Shown piece by piece: positions 25,848-33,317 of a stretch of 44,502 bases of DNA. The notes under the pieces are model-generated. The model saw nothing but the letters and a program-made list of their open reading frames with translations. It was not told the DNA's origin and did no database searches. Position 1 is the stretch's first letter; each line of letters begins with the position of its first letter. Source of the DNA: a virus; IMG/VR virus record IMGVR_UViG_3300042364_000286, positions 1 through 44,502 of that record. The stretch is one strand, 5' to 3'. The translations under genes were made by a program, and so were the position numbers.

Positions 25848-26086
25848 GCGGTTTCTGCGTTCTTGGCGGCTCTGAGGATTTCGATCAGGCGCTCGACGCG
25901 AGGTTGATACGGATTGAGAACATCGCCGCCCAGCATCCAGTTGTAGACGGTTTGGCGTGATGCCCCAGTGGCTTTGGCGAGGCGCAAGACGCTGAAGTCC
26001 AAGCTCACAGCAAGACGCCCGAGCGTATTGCCCAGGCTCTTGGGAGCGTCCTTCACCGCCAGCACGGTTTTAACGGAGTAGGTCAT
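25808..26086 (-). CDS. HTH DNA-binding regulator (XRE/Cro-like)
   Basis: A 92-residue basic protein. Residues ~25-60 form a helix-turn-helix: LAVSLDFSVLRLAKATG, then ASRQTVYNWMLGG with the recognition helix SRQTVYNW. The C-terminal helix (RVERLIEILRAAKNAE) could dimerise. It is likely a transcriptional repressor or activator of phage genes or a replication initiator accessory. It sits directly downstream of the SSB candidate, separated by a UUCG-loop hairpin (26097-26112), and has no good Shine-Dalgarno, so its expression may be kept low or structure-controlled. The DNA-binding call is confident; the target is unknown. Confidence 0.8.
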   Translation of the reverse strand: MTYSVKTVLAVKDAPKSLGNTLGRLAVSLDFSVLRLAKATGASRQTVYNWMLGGDVLNPYQPRVERLIEILRAAKNAETAWVQICKEFNLQA

Positions 26087-26096
26087 GGTGTTAAGA

Positions 26097-26112
26097 GGGG
26101 GCCGAAGCCCCC
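26097..26112 (-). terminator. UUCG-loop hairpin between SSB candidate and HTH gene
   Basis: The 16-mer GGGGGCCGAAGCCCCC (+ strand) gives, in minus-strand RNA, a 6-bp GC stem closed on a UUCG tetraloop. It sits 7 bp after the SSB stop and 10 bp before the HTH ATG. Downstream bases CUCUUAA are only weakly U-rich, so it may be a leaky terminator or an RNA stabiliser. An identical 16-mer occurs at 37796-37811. Confidence 0.6.
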
Positions 26113-26119
26113 ATCAAAG

Positions 26120-27100
26120 TCACTCATCATCCCAATCAGCCGCCAGCTTGGCAAGAGACGACTTGGGTGCAGCGGGTGCAGCCTTTTCTTCCTTGCGCAC
26201 GGTCGGCTCAACGGTCTCCTCAGCCTCTTCCACAGGCTCAGCCTTGGCCTTGGGAGGACGGCCACGCCGGGGTGCAGGCGGCGGTGCCTCTTCCTCTTCT
26301 TCCTCAGCCGCAGGAGCGGGTGCGGGCTTGGCAGCAGCCTTGGGGGTGGGCTTGGTGCCCTCCAGCTTCATCGGCTCGACCTTGTCGGTCTGCGCCACGG
26401 TCATGGTGATCGCACGCTTGGCGTCCTCAGACTGACCCTGCTCCGCAGCCGAGGCGTACTCGTCCTCGCTCAACCAGCGCATCGGCTTGAAGAACAGCTT
26501 GGGGCTCTCCGACTTCGTGTCGAACTTCATGCGCGTGACCAAGGTCTCGGGAGAGACGCCCTGCGCAGCCAGATACCGGGCGTACGCTTGCAGCGGACGG
26601 TTGTCGCCTTCCTCCTTGCCGAAGATGGACGTGGCAGGCAACTGAAGCTGCATGACGTCACCGTCCACATCGTTCGCCAGCACCACAGCCAGACGCTGGC
26701 TGTAGCGGCAGGCACGGCTCTCGCCATTACCGGAGCCCTTCACGTTCTGCGGGCACGAGGCGCAGTTGGTGGCCTGGGGGGTGGCTGCGCTGGCATCGGG
26801 CTTCTCGCCGTCAGCCGACCAGCAGTCAGGGCCGCTGGGCGTGTCGCCGTCGTACGCCTTCATGTAGAAGGTGCGCCCGATCTTGGGAGCCGCATTGACG
26901 ACAACCACATCGAGGAAGCGCTCATCGACAGCGGCAACTTCCTTGCCGTCCACCATCAGGCGGAACACGCCGCCCTTGATCGAGATGCGCTTGCCGCCAC
27001 CACCGGCACCCCCTGCGAGGGACTTGGCGAGGGCAGACAGTTCGCCCTTCTTGGCGAACGCGGGAACGGCAGAGCCGGAGAAAAGTGCAATGTTGCTCAT
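26120..27100 (-). CDS. Candidate phage single-stranded DNA-binding protein
   Basis: A 326-residue protein. The N-terminal half has a beta-rich body with four cysteines (C93, C113, C116, C131) spaced for a zinc site (CPDCW-like, CASC, ACRYSQRLAV). The C-terminal third is a low-complexity Ala/Pro/Glu linker (AAAKPAPAPAAEEEEEEAPP) with an AT-hook-like RRGRPPKAK, ending in an acidic tail LAADWDDE. A flexible linker plus acidic tip is the hallmark of phage and bacterial SSBs, where the tip recruits polymerase and helicase. Its place between a helicase and a primase supports the call. The fold itself is not proven; a DNA-replication accessory protein is the alternative. Confidence 0.7.
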   Translation of the reverse strand: MSNIALFSGSAVPAFAKKGELSALAKSLAGGAGGGGKRISIKGGVFRLMVDGKEVAAVDERFLDVVVVNAAPKIGRTFYMKAYDGDTPSGPDCWSADGEKPDASAATPQATNCASCPQNVKGSGNGESRACRYSQRLAVVLANDVDGDVMQLQLPATSIFGKEEGDNRPLQAYARYLAAQGVSPETLVTRMKFDTKSESPKLFFKPMRWLSEDEYASAAEQGQSEDAKRAITMTVAQTDKVEPMKLEGTKPTPKAAAKPAPAPAAEEEEEEAPPPAPRRGRPPKAKAEPVEEAEETVEPTVRKEEKAAPAAPKSSLAKLAADWDDE

Positions 27101-27110
27101 GTGTAGCCTT

Positions 27111-27503
27111 TCACTTAGTTGACGGTTTTCTCACAGAGATGTCGAACTCGGTGTCCGAGTTCAAACCTGGGGGGATGGCCCCAGGGTTTTCTTCCAAGAA
27201 CAACTTCATGTTGGACTGGGCGATGCGCTTCTCCAGCAGGTCGAGCGCATCGTGTTCCACCATGAACTTCTTGAAGCTGTCCCAGTCGTTGGTGTAGTAC
27301 CGGGTCTTCTCCATCAGCGAGACGGTGCCGTGGTCGGTGCGCAGGGACTTGACCCCCGTGCCCCGCATGCGGTCCTTGATCTCGTTCTTGACGGACTGTT
27401 GCTGCTCCTTGATCGCCTCGATCTGGGCGTCGAGGTCTTGGATGGCCGAGCGCATCTTCATGTAGATGCGGACCAGCCTGTCTACGGGCAATTCGTCTTC
27501 CAT
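27111..27503 (-). CDS. Hypothetical early protein with N-terminal coiled coil
   Basis: A 130-residue protein with AAGGAG 6 bp before the ATG. Residues 8-50 form a coiled coil (IYMKMRSAIQDLDAQIEAIK, EQQQSVKNEIKDRM), then GVKSLRTDHGTVSLMEKTRYYTNDW, a helix ending in LEKRIAQSN, and a beta-rich C-terminus (FDISVRKPS). The layout resembles small phage proteins that accompany SSB and recombination genes, but I cannot name the family. Its stop lies 10 bp from the SSB start, so both are on one transcript. The product of 40784-41107 shows a similar order of parts (coiled coil, TVS strand, DW, xVRxxARKxS-like end). Confidence 0.75.
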   Translation of the reverse strand: MEDELPVDRLVRIYMKMRSAIQDLDAQIEAIKEQQQSVKNEIKDRMRGTGVKSLRTDHGTVSLMEKTRYYTNDWDSFKKFMVEHDALDLLEKRIAQSNMKLFLEENPGAIPPGLNSDTEFDISVRKPSTK

Positions 27504-27516
27504 GCGTTCTCCTTTT

Positions 27517-27551
27517 TTGAGTTAGTGTCCAACACTGTACATTGTCAAACT
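27517..27551 (-). promoter_or_regulatory. Possible promoter with AGTGT/ACACT operator-like repeat
   Basis: Minus strand reads TTGACA (27549-27544) overlapping the helicase stop, then a perfect small inverted repeat AGTGTTGGACACT (27524-27536). No convincing -10 hexamer is seen at 16-18 bp. It precedes the 130-aa gene and SSB. It could be an internal promoter controlled by the HTH protein; evidence is weak. Confidence 0.35.
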
Positions 27552-29122
27552 GACTTCGGCAACCCCCTTCCTGAAATTTCTTCTTCGAACAACTTGACCA
27601 GCAGGGCGTTGTCGTCCACCTTGCTGGACAGGGCCTTGAACATGCGCTTCTCGACCGGCGACCCCTCGATGTGGATCACGGTGACCTTGTCGGAGGACTG
27701 CCCCTTGCGGTCGGCCCGGGCGATGCACTGCACGTACTGCTCCACGCTCATCAGCGGGCCGTAGAAGATCACGGTGTCCGCTGCAGTCAGCGTGATGCCG
27801 TGCGCTGTGGCCTGGGGCTGCATGACCAGCACCCTCGGGTTGGGCTGCGTCTGAAAGCGCTTGATGATGTCGCCGCGCTTGGTTGCTGTGACCCCGCCGT
27901 GGATCTCCTCGCAGGCCACACCGTTCTTGGTGAGGAAGGCGCTGATGGTGCTGATGGCAGCGCGGAAGAGCGCGAACACGATGACCTTGCGGTCTGTCTG
28001 CTCCAGCGCCTCGAGCAGGACGTTCAGCCTTGGCGTGGCATCGAACTCGACCACCTCTTGGTTGTCGGTGTAGGACACCCCGGTGCTGATCTGCAGGAGC
28101 TTGTTGAGCACGCCCGCTGCGTTCACGGCAGTGATCGTCTCGCCCGCAGCCATCGCCACCATCTGGTCGCGCAGCAGGTTGTAGTACTTGGCCTGCTGTG
28201 GCGTGAGCGGCACCTCACGTGTGGTCGTGAGCACAGGCGGCAGGTCCAGGCACTGCGCCTTGGTGAAGCGTATGGCGGGCTGCAGTGCAGCGAAGACCCG
28301 GTCAGCAGCGTCGGGCTTGGGAGCCCACTTGAACATGGTGATCTTCTGCATCACCTGATCGCGCCACGCCGTGTAGAACTTGGGCACGTTGGTCGGGTTG
28401 ACCAGCCGAGCAAGGCCATACGCATCCACAGGAGACTGCGCAGCAGGCGTGCCCGTCATCATCCACAAATACGTCTCTGGCTTGATGATCGAGTTCAGTG
28501 CTTTCCAACGTCTTGTTTGTGGGTTCTTATATGCATTCGCCTCATCAACAATTACGAGGTCGAAACGCCCGTCGTTGTTCACCTCATTGGCAATCAAGTT
28601 CAGGCCCTCGTAGTTCGTGATGACGAACTCGTAGTCCTCCTGTATCAACTCGATGCGTCGCGCAGCCTGTGCGTGGTGGGCCACCACTGCGCTCCTGTGA
28701 ATGACGGAGTTACCCAAGTCCTGCATCCATGCGCTGTGCATGATCGACAGGGGGCACAGGATCAGGCACCGCCTGACCTCACCGCGCTTCATCAGGTAGT
28801 CAGCCGCCCACAGGGCGCTGAGGGTCTTGCCCGTCCCGGGTTCTGACAGCACAAACGCACGCCGGTTGAACGTGAGGAACGCTGACGTGTCGCGCTGGTG
28901 GTCCATCGGGCGGTAGCGCCCAGGCCACTCATACCTCCCCTGGATGGGAGAGGGGACGTTCTTCACACCCAGGTTGCGCAGCACACGCGTCTCATCAAGA
29001 CCCCAGTGGACAGCGACTTGGTAGCCACCCTCGATGGGCAGCACCTTGTGCTTGGGGATGATGCTGTAGCGGTGCGGGTGTCTGGTGTTGAAGAGCAGTA
29101 TGCGGTTGTCGATGATCTCCAC
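27545..29122 (-). CDS. Snf2-type (superfamily 2) DNA helicase/translocase
   Basis: A 525-residue protein starting at GTG with CGGAG 7 bp upstream. RecA domain 1: motif I EPGTGKT (96-100), motif II IVDEANAYKN with DEAN at 193-196 (instead of DEAH), motif III MMTGTPAAQ. RecA domain 2: KVIVFALFRAAI, EEIHGGVTATKR, VLVMQPQATAHGITLT, and motif VI QCIARADRKGQSSDK, whose RxDRxGQ form is typical of Snf2 proteins. Phage proteins of this type remodel or unwind DNA during replication, recombination or transcription. It sits immediately after the HNH and Cas4-like nuclease genes, suggesting a joint DNA-processing role. Confidence 0.9.
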   Translation of the reverse strand: MEIIDNRILLFNTRHPHRYSIIPKHKVLPIEGGYQVAVHWGLDETRVLRNLGVKNVPSPIQGRYEWPGRYRPMDHQRDTSAFLTFNRRAFVLSEPGTGKTLSALWAADYLMKRGEVRRCLILCPLSIMHSAWMQDLGNSVIHRSAVVAHHAQAARRIELIQEDYEFVITNYEGLNLIANEVNNDGRFDLVIVDEANAYKNPQTRRWKALNSIIKPETYLWMMTGTPAAQSPVDAYGLARLVNPTNVPKFYTAWRDQVMQKITMFKWAPKPDAADRVFAALQPAIRFTKAQCLDLPPVLTTTREVPLTPQQAKYYNLLRDQMVAMAAGETITAVNAAGVLNKLLQISTGVSYTDNQEVVEFDATPRLNVLLEALEQTDRKVIVFALFRAAISTISAFLTKNGVACEEIHGGVTATKRGDIIKRFQTQPNPRVLVMQPQATAHGITLTAADTVIFYGPLMSVEQYVQCIARADRKGQSSDKVTVIHIEGSPVEKRMFKALSSKVDDNALLVKLFEEEISGRGLPKSV

Positions 29123-29139
29123 TTGCTTTCTCCGTTGTT

Positions 29140-29379
29140 TTACTTGCCGTTGTCCGCTTGATTCGCTTTGCGGCTTCTGAGGCGTGTGTTCCCGGGGGTG
29201 CTCTTGCCACCCTTGCGCAGCGGCTTAACGTGGTCGATGTCCTTGCCTGCGCGGTCCACACCGGCCTTGTCGTAGGCCCTGCGTGCGCGTTGGCGCTCGA
29301 TCTGATCGGCGGTCTCTCCGGTTGCCTTCTGCAGCTTGTACGCGTGCTTGTAGTCACGCTTGCCGTTGGTCTGAGTCAT
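29140..29379 (-). CDS. Small HNH endonuclease-like protein
   Basis: A 79-residue basic protein. The ATG at 29379 is chosen because GAGGAG lies 5 bp upstream, although the frame is open further back into the nuclease gene. N-terminal part DYKHAYKLQKATGETADQIE and ERQRARRAYDKAG is a charged helix. The C-terminal motif KDIDHVKPLRKGGKSTPGNT then RLRSRKANQAD has the DH, the central Asn and an Asn-containing end of the compact phage HNH family. The zinc-binding cysteines of larger HNH proteins are absent. Known relatives are free-standing phage HNH nucleases. It may nick DNA during replication or packaging or be a homing relic. Confidence 0.8.
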   Translation of the reverse strand: MTQTNGKRDYKHAYKLQKATGETADQIERQRARRAYDKAGVDRAGKDIDHVKPLRKGGKSTPGNTRLRSRKANQADNGK

Positions 29380-29380
29380 A

Positions 29381-30052
29381 TCAACTCCTCTTGGTATTAA
29401 AGGTACATTCCTTGACGGGGCACCATCCGCACAGCGGGCTCTGTGAGGGGTTCCACACGTCGAACTCGTGCGCTGCCTCAAGCTTGGCAACGCGCTCCCG
29501 GTAGTCCCACCACGCAGCCTCTGCGTCTTCGTAGGACATCTTGTGCTTGACCATGCTGCCCTTGACGATGAAGAACAACGCCGAGGACACCGACCGGATG
29601 TGGGGGAAGTGAGCGAACACCATCAGGGACATCAGCGTTAGCTGGTCCCTGTCTGGATACTTGTCATTGCCCGTCTTCCAGTCCACCACCCGGGCCGTCA
29701 GGTTGTCGTCATCCACGATGAGCAGGTCCGCGATGCCGCGCACCCACCTGTCGTCAGACTTGAAGTCACAGGGTCGCAAGTCCTTGGTCAGCGCCATCTC
29801 ATGCTCGAACAGCTTCCTCCCGGGCTTGGCAAGGAGAACATCTACGACTGGCTGGAAGATCACGAACTCTGGCGGCAGCGGTGTGCCGTCACGCCCGTAG
29901 TCCTCGATGGCCTTGTGAACATCCTTGCCGTAGATGGTGTGCTTGTTGTCCGCGAAAGGAAACCGCTTCAGCACCGTCACTTCGTGATACTGCCGCGCAC
30001 ACTGCTCAAACTTCTTCAGGCCTGAATGGCTCCAAGTGACTGCGTTACCCAT
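29381..30052 (-). CDS. Cas4/RecB-like PD-(D/E)XK nuclease, probable Fe-S protein
   Basis: A 223-residue protein; the ATG at 30052 shares one base with the upstream stop (TAATG). Nuclease motifs: YGKDVHKAIEDY (H46), GIADLLI (D109), VVDWKTG (D124, K126) and DQLTLMSLM (Q137), i.e. the H-D-(D)xK-Q set of RecB/Cas4 exonucleases. Four cysteines fit a 4Fe-4S site: C18 near the N-terminus and C208-x2-C211-x4-C216 at the C-terminus (PLCGWCPVKEC). In phages such proteins act in recombination, replication-end processing or host DNA degradation. No CRISPR array or Cas1/2 is present, so a CRISPR adaptation role is not supported. Confidence 0.87.
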   Translation of the reverse strand: MGNAVTWSHSGLKKFEQCARQYHEVTVLKRFPFADNKHTIYGKDVHKAIEDYGRDGTPLPPEFVIFQPVVDVLLAKPGRKLFEHEMALTKDLRPCDFKSDDRWVRGIADLLIVDDDNLTARVVDWKTGNDKYPDRDQLTLMSLMVFAHFPHIRSVSSALFFIVKGSMVKHKMSYEDAEAAWWDYRERVAKLEAAHEFDVWNPSQSPLCGWCPVKECTFNTKRS

Positions 30053-30351
30053 TAGATCTCCGCTGTGTTGATGACCTCGTTGAGCCGGTTGGCAAAGCGT
30101 GTGACGAACTTCTCGTTGTTCCACAGCCGGTGGTTCATGTCCTGCAAGATGGCGTGAGTGACCTCATGCCAGAAGGTGTCGGACACCTCCTCGGTCTTGA
30201 ACGACCGGCCCGTCAGGTTGCTGGTGGTGGCGATGGTGACCACGCGCTTGTCGTGGTCCACCTCACCCATGTGCCCCCGGCAGGGCATCGTGTCCACCAT
30301 GCGCACGGTGAACGTCTTGTTACTGAGCTTGAACTTCTTGGGGGTTTGCAA
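30052..30351 (-). CDS. Small HExxH zinc metalloprotein
   Basis: A 99-residue protein. I choose a TTG start at 30351 because AGGAG lies 7 bp upstream; the frame is open further up, and an inner ATG (Met18) is the alternative. The motif FWHEVTHAIL gives H62, E63, H66, and a downstream NNEKFVTRFANRL supplies E80 as a plausible third ligand, as in minimal gluzincins (SprT- or ImmA-like). The N-terminal half is beta-rich with VDHDKRVVTIA before the helix, the usual order in these enzymes. Overlaps the 70-aa gene upstream by 32 bp and couples to the Cas4-like gene. Substrate unknown: a host regulator or replication protein is possible. Confidence 0.78.
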   Translation of the reverse strand: MQTPKKFKLSNKTFTVRMVDTMPCRGHMGEVDHDKRVVTIATTSNLTGRSFKTEEVSDTFWHEVTHAILQDMNHRLWNNEKFVTRFANRLNEVINTAEI

Positions 30352-30532
30352 ATGCTTTCTCCTTTTCTTCGAGTAGTGCAAGCGTGGCTTGCAGGATGCG
30401 AGTCTCAACACCCAGGTGAGTGGTGAGTTCACGCGCTTGTCCATACTTGCGCTCAAGGCACAGGTCGTGGATTGCTCGGGCCATGCGCTCGATCTCCATG
30501 AGCGGCATGGCGTAGTCGGTGATGGTGTTCAT
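30320..30532 (-). CDS. Small helical hypothetical protein (70 aa)
   Basis: A 70-residue protein whose ATG overlaps the DNA polymerase stop (ATGA at 30529-30532). Entirely helical by appearance: LMEIERMARAIHDLCLERKYG, then ARELTTHLGVETRILQATLALLEEKEK. It has no Cys pair and no catalytic motif. Its 3' end overlaps the start of the HExxH gene, and an AGGAG ribosome site for that gene lies inside it. Co-translation with the polymerase suggests a replication accessory role, but nothing in the sequence fixes a function. Confidence 0.75.
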   Translation of the reverse strand: MNTITDYAMPLMEIERMARAIHDLCLERKYGQARELTTHLGVETRILQATLALLEEKEKAFANPQEVQAQ

Positions 30533-32508
30533 CCTTTTGCCAGTCCATAGCGTCTGTTAGCACCGCCGTCTGCAGCCAGGGGAATCCCCGGCATGTAGCT
30601 CGGCTGCACGGTCATGCAGGCCAGAAGGTAGTCTTTGGCCTCATCTGCTTCACTCTCCGGCGCGATACACAACGCCTCGTCGTGCACGGTTCCACAGACC
30701 GGATACCGCTTTCCTATTCGCAGCATCCCGTCAGTCATCACACAACGCGCCGTGCCCTGCACCACGTTGTTCGTGACCTTGCCCGCGTAGAGCTTGCTTC
30801 GCTTGCCGTCCTTGCCGTCAGCGTAGCTCCACTGGACTCGGCCCCTCTCGTCTTGGTCAGGGCGGAGGTCAGGATACCGCACAGACATGCCGCTTGGCAA
30901 GACGATTTCGCCCTTGCGGAAGGTCAGGCACTTGTGCGTGTACTCCTTGCCCTTGTACAGGCTCTGCTCGATGAGGATGCCCATCAGTTCCCAGAACGCC
31001 ACCACCGGCCACGAGGCCGTGCGGTACTTGTCGATGATGGCCTTGGCTGCGAGGCAGTGGATGGCAAGCTCAAGGTCGGTGCAGGTGTGGGGGATCTCCT
31101 CCATCTTCTTGATGTTCTCATCCCAGGACAAGAACTTCTGCACGTCAGCGCCGACAACACCAAGCTGCTTCGCCTCTTCCCTTGAGTACCGCTTGGGTGG
31201 TGCACCGAGGAACCCAGTAAGCAACTGGGCCGCGAAGCTGGCCCAGCCTAGCTGGTAGCCCGCGCCCAGCAGGGCTGACTTGGCCGACTGCCGCTCCACC
31301 GGATGGCTGTCCTTGGTCATGCCTGGGATGTTGAACATCTGCGAACCGAACTGCGCGTAGGGATCACCACCAGCGCGGAAGATGTCGAGCAGCGCGTCGT
31401 AGTCCGCCAGCCACGCCAGCACACGCGGCTCGATCTGCGAGAGGTCACCGACCACGATGACATGTCCCTCAGGGGCCATGATCGCCTTACGCAGAAAAGA
31501 GCCCCTCTTCAAATTCTGCATGTTGATCGCGCTGCCCTTAGCTGCAGTCCACCGGCCTGTGGCTGCACCGTAGTAGCTCAGGGGCACCGGCAGGTTGCCC
31601 CGGTCAGCAATGTCGAGGAAGCGCTGCGCACGCGTGCGTTCGCTGGTGCTCTTGACCTTCAGTCTTGCTTCGCAAAGAAGAGCCACATCCTCATTCTCAT
31701 GATTGAGTAGCGCCTGAAACAGTGCGTCATTCTTGGCGAGAGCAAGCGTCTCTTCTCCTGTAGTCTTGCTGATCTTCGTTGGTGGCTCAACCCCAAGCGC
31801 TTTGAGCGCTTGCGCAAATTGCGGGTTCGAAGCGAGAGTAGCTTCCACCATGCCGAGCTTTGCAAGGAGTCCTTCACGTGCAGTCCTTTCTTCTTCAATC
31901 GCCTGCGCCAACATCTCCTTGTCAAGCTGCAGCAGCGGGCGGGTGTACATCTTGAGCGTCATGTCGATGAGCTTCAACTCCTTGGTCGGGTAGCCCTCGA
32001 TCAAGCGCAGGAAGATCTGCTCACACAGGTACGTGTCGTGCTTGCAGTAGTCGGCCAGTTCTTGTTCCACAAGAAAAGGAATGGATTCAAGGAGTCCATC
32101 GGTTGAGTGCACTGCCTTGCCCTTGGGGGGAAGCTCGAACGCCTCGGCCAGCGTAGCCAGACTGTTGCCCACCTCCACGCCACGCAGGGCGCGGCCCATG
32201 CTGAGCGTGTCGAAGATGAACGCGGGCTGGATGCCGTAGACCCAGGAGAGGATCGTCACGTCGAACTGGGCGTTGTGAGCAAGCACAGCAGTGCGGGACC
32301 AGTCGATGCTGGACTTCCAGCGACCGATGCGGTCGCCCCTCACCCACACCGGGATCTCGTCGGTGCCCACCTCCTTGTAGCACAGGCCCCAGGCTTTGAA
32401 CCTGGGATCCCGCACGTACTCTTCAGTGGTCATCTTGGATAGCGTGTATTCGGACCGAGACCATGCGGTCTCGAAGTCCAAGACGACGATCTTGTCGTAG
32501 GGTTTCAA
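30529..32508 (-). CDS. Family A DNA polymerase with 3'-5' exonuclease
   Basis: A 659-residue replicative polymerase. Start is TTG at 32508 with AAAGGAG 7 bp upstream, overlapping the preceding stop as TTGA. Proofreading domain: Exo I VVLDFETAW (D11, E13), Exo II LAHNAQFD (N79, D83), Exo III YCKHD (Y154, D158). Polymerase domain: motif A VVGDLSQIEPRVLAW (D355), motif B around SAKSALLGAGYQLGW, motif C GTVHDEAL (D610). There is no 5'-3' exonuclease domain and the size fits T7-like phage polymerases. All catalytic residues that I can locate are present, so the enzyme should be active. It is the centre of the minus-strand replication operon. Confidence 0.95.
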   Translation of the reverse strand: MKPYDKIVVLDFETAWSRSEYTLSKMTTEEYVRDPRFKAWGLCYKEVGTDEIPVWVRGDRIGRWKSSIDWSRTAVLAHNAQFDVTILSWVYGIQPAFIFDTLSMGRALRGVEVGNSLATLAEAFELPPKGKAVHSTDGLLESIPFLVEQELADYCKHDTYLCEQIFLRLIEGYPTKELKLIDMTLKMYTRPLLQLDKEMLAQAIEEERTAREGLLAKLGMVEATLASNPQFAQALKALGVEPPTKISKTTGEETLALAKNDALFQALLNHENEDVALLCEARLKVKSTSERTRAQRFLDIADRGNLPVPLSYYGAATGRWTAAKGSAINMQNLKRGSFLRKAIMAPEGHVIVVGDLSQIEPRVLAWLADYDALLDIFRAGGDPYAQFGSQMFNIPGMTKDSHPVERQSAKSALLGAGYQLGWASFAAQLLTGFLGAPPKRYSREEAKQLGVVGADVQKFLSWDENIKKMEEIPHTCTDLELAIHCLAAKAIIDKYRTASWPVVAFWELMGILIEQSLYKGKEYTHKCLTFRKGEIVLPSGMSVRYPDLRPDQDERGRVQWSYADGKDGKRSKLYAGKVTNNVVQGTARCVMTDGMLRIGKRYPVCGTVHDEALCIAPESEADEAKDYLLACMTVQPSYMPGIPLAADGGANRRYGLAKG

Positions 32509-32810
32509 TGCGTTTCTCCTTTGCGTTGCAGGTCGTTGGCGACCATGTTGGTGATGAACATCTCAGCGGCTTGCGTGACGATGTGCCCCGTCTCATCGAG
32601 CGAAGCGTCCACGCCCATGACCTTGAGCGTCTCCTCGTTCTCGACCAGCAGAAACACGCCGTGGTTCTTCTCATGCAAGAAGCAGCTACCCACCATGAGT
32701 ATGGCCCGCACGAACTGGTCCGCCTCATCTGCAGGAAGCGCAGCGATGCGCTCCATCATCGCTACCATCTCGATGCGTTGCTTTAAGCTGTCTGTGTCTA
32801 CTGTGCCCAT
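32505..32810 (-). CDS. Hypothetical protein (101 aa) upstream of DNA polymerase
   Basis: The ATG at 32810 (MGTVDTDSLKQ) is chosen for AAAGG 6 bp upstream; the frame is open ~20 bp earlier. The product is helical and acidic with a central beta pair (NHGVFLLVENEETLKVMG) and ends DLQRKGETH. It contains a Met/Ala-rich helix (RIEMVAMMERIAALPADEA). It overlaps the VRR-NUC gene by 13 bp and the polymerase by 4 bp. No family recognised; gene order implies a replication accessory role. Confidence 0.75.
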   Translation of the reverse strand: MGTVDTDSLKQRIEMVAMMERIAALPADEADQFVRAILMVGSCFLHEKNHGVFLLVENEETLKVMGVDASLDETGHIVTQAAEMFITNMVANDLQRKGETH

Positions 32811-33103
32811 GATTGCCTTTCTGCGAACCACTCTTCGAGCAGTTCAAGTGTGTCTTCCCTGACCACCATCGCGGACCCACCGGCACGGTGGATGTCTGCC
32901 ATCTCACGCTCTTGCAGGGCAGTGGGCTTGTTGAAACCAGCCTTGCATTCTACACCAAGGAACATGCCTCGGTAGCAGACGATGATGTCTGGTATGCCTG
33001 CTCGACCGTAGCCATTCTGTGCAGGAAAGAAGTAGTAAGCGCGGTACTTCTTGATGATCTCGACGCATCGCGCCTTCACTGCGCTTTCAGGAGTTCGTGC
33101 CAT
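32798..33103 (-). CDS. VRR-NUC domain nuclease
   Basis: A 101-residue single-domain nuclease. Signature: GRAGIPDIIVCYRG (D39) followed by FLGVECKAG (E52, K54) and KPTALQ (Q64), with an N-terminal Glu (E6) that could complete the site. This is the compact virus-type replication-repair nuclease fold, acting on branched or structured DNA such as replication or recombination intermediates. The C-terminus ends in a helix LELLEEWFAERQ. Overlaps the DUF3310 gene by 17 bp upstream and the 101-aa gene downstream, within the replication operon. Confidence 0.92.
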   Translation of the reverse strand: MARTPESAVKARCVEIIKKYRAYYFFPAQNGYGRAGIPDIIVCYRGMFLGVECKAGFNKPTALQEREMADIHRAGGSAMVVREDTLELLEEWFAERQSWAQ

Positions 33104-33317
33104 TTGCTTGCTCCGCTTCTGTGACCTCTATCAGTTTGTCGATGTAATGCCGCGCCTTCTTCAGGTCTTGCACGCCGCCCTTGTGTCGCCAGCGGGACAG
33201 ATACTTGACAGCGTTGCCGTCTAGATACCCGAGCTTCCAATCAAGGATCACGTCCCAGGTTTCTATGTTATTCATTCGGTAGTGAGCGCCGCCCACTTGT
33301 GTATCGTTTGCTGCCAT
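33087..33317 (-). CDS. DUF3310 family protein
   Basis: A 76-residue protein; ATG at 33317 gives MAANDTQVGGAHYRMNNIET. The remaining WDVILDWKLGYLDGNAVKYL and SRWRHKGGVQDLKKARHYID are the classic DUF3310 signature, a small phage protein of unknown biochemical function often linked to nucleotide metabolism or early genes. The longer frame to 33422 is non-conserved leader and is rejected. A 184-bp non-coding gap lies just upstream, so a promoter for the replication block may start here. Confidence 0.92.
   Translation of the reverse strand: MAANDTQVGGAHYRMNNIETWDVILDWKLGYLDGNAVKYLSRWRHKGGVQDLKKARHYIDKLIEVTEAEQANGTNS

Noticed and set aside
27671-28846. Plus-strand frame (391 codons) opposite the Snf2 helicase
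   Set aside because: Antisense shadow; low-complexity Leu/Arg/His-rich translation and no start signal.
29140-30532. Cas4-like, HNH and HExxH genes as a CRISPR or toxin-antitoxin system
   Set aside because: No repeats, Cas1/Cas2 or antitoxin-like pair nearby; the setting is a replication operon.
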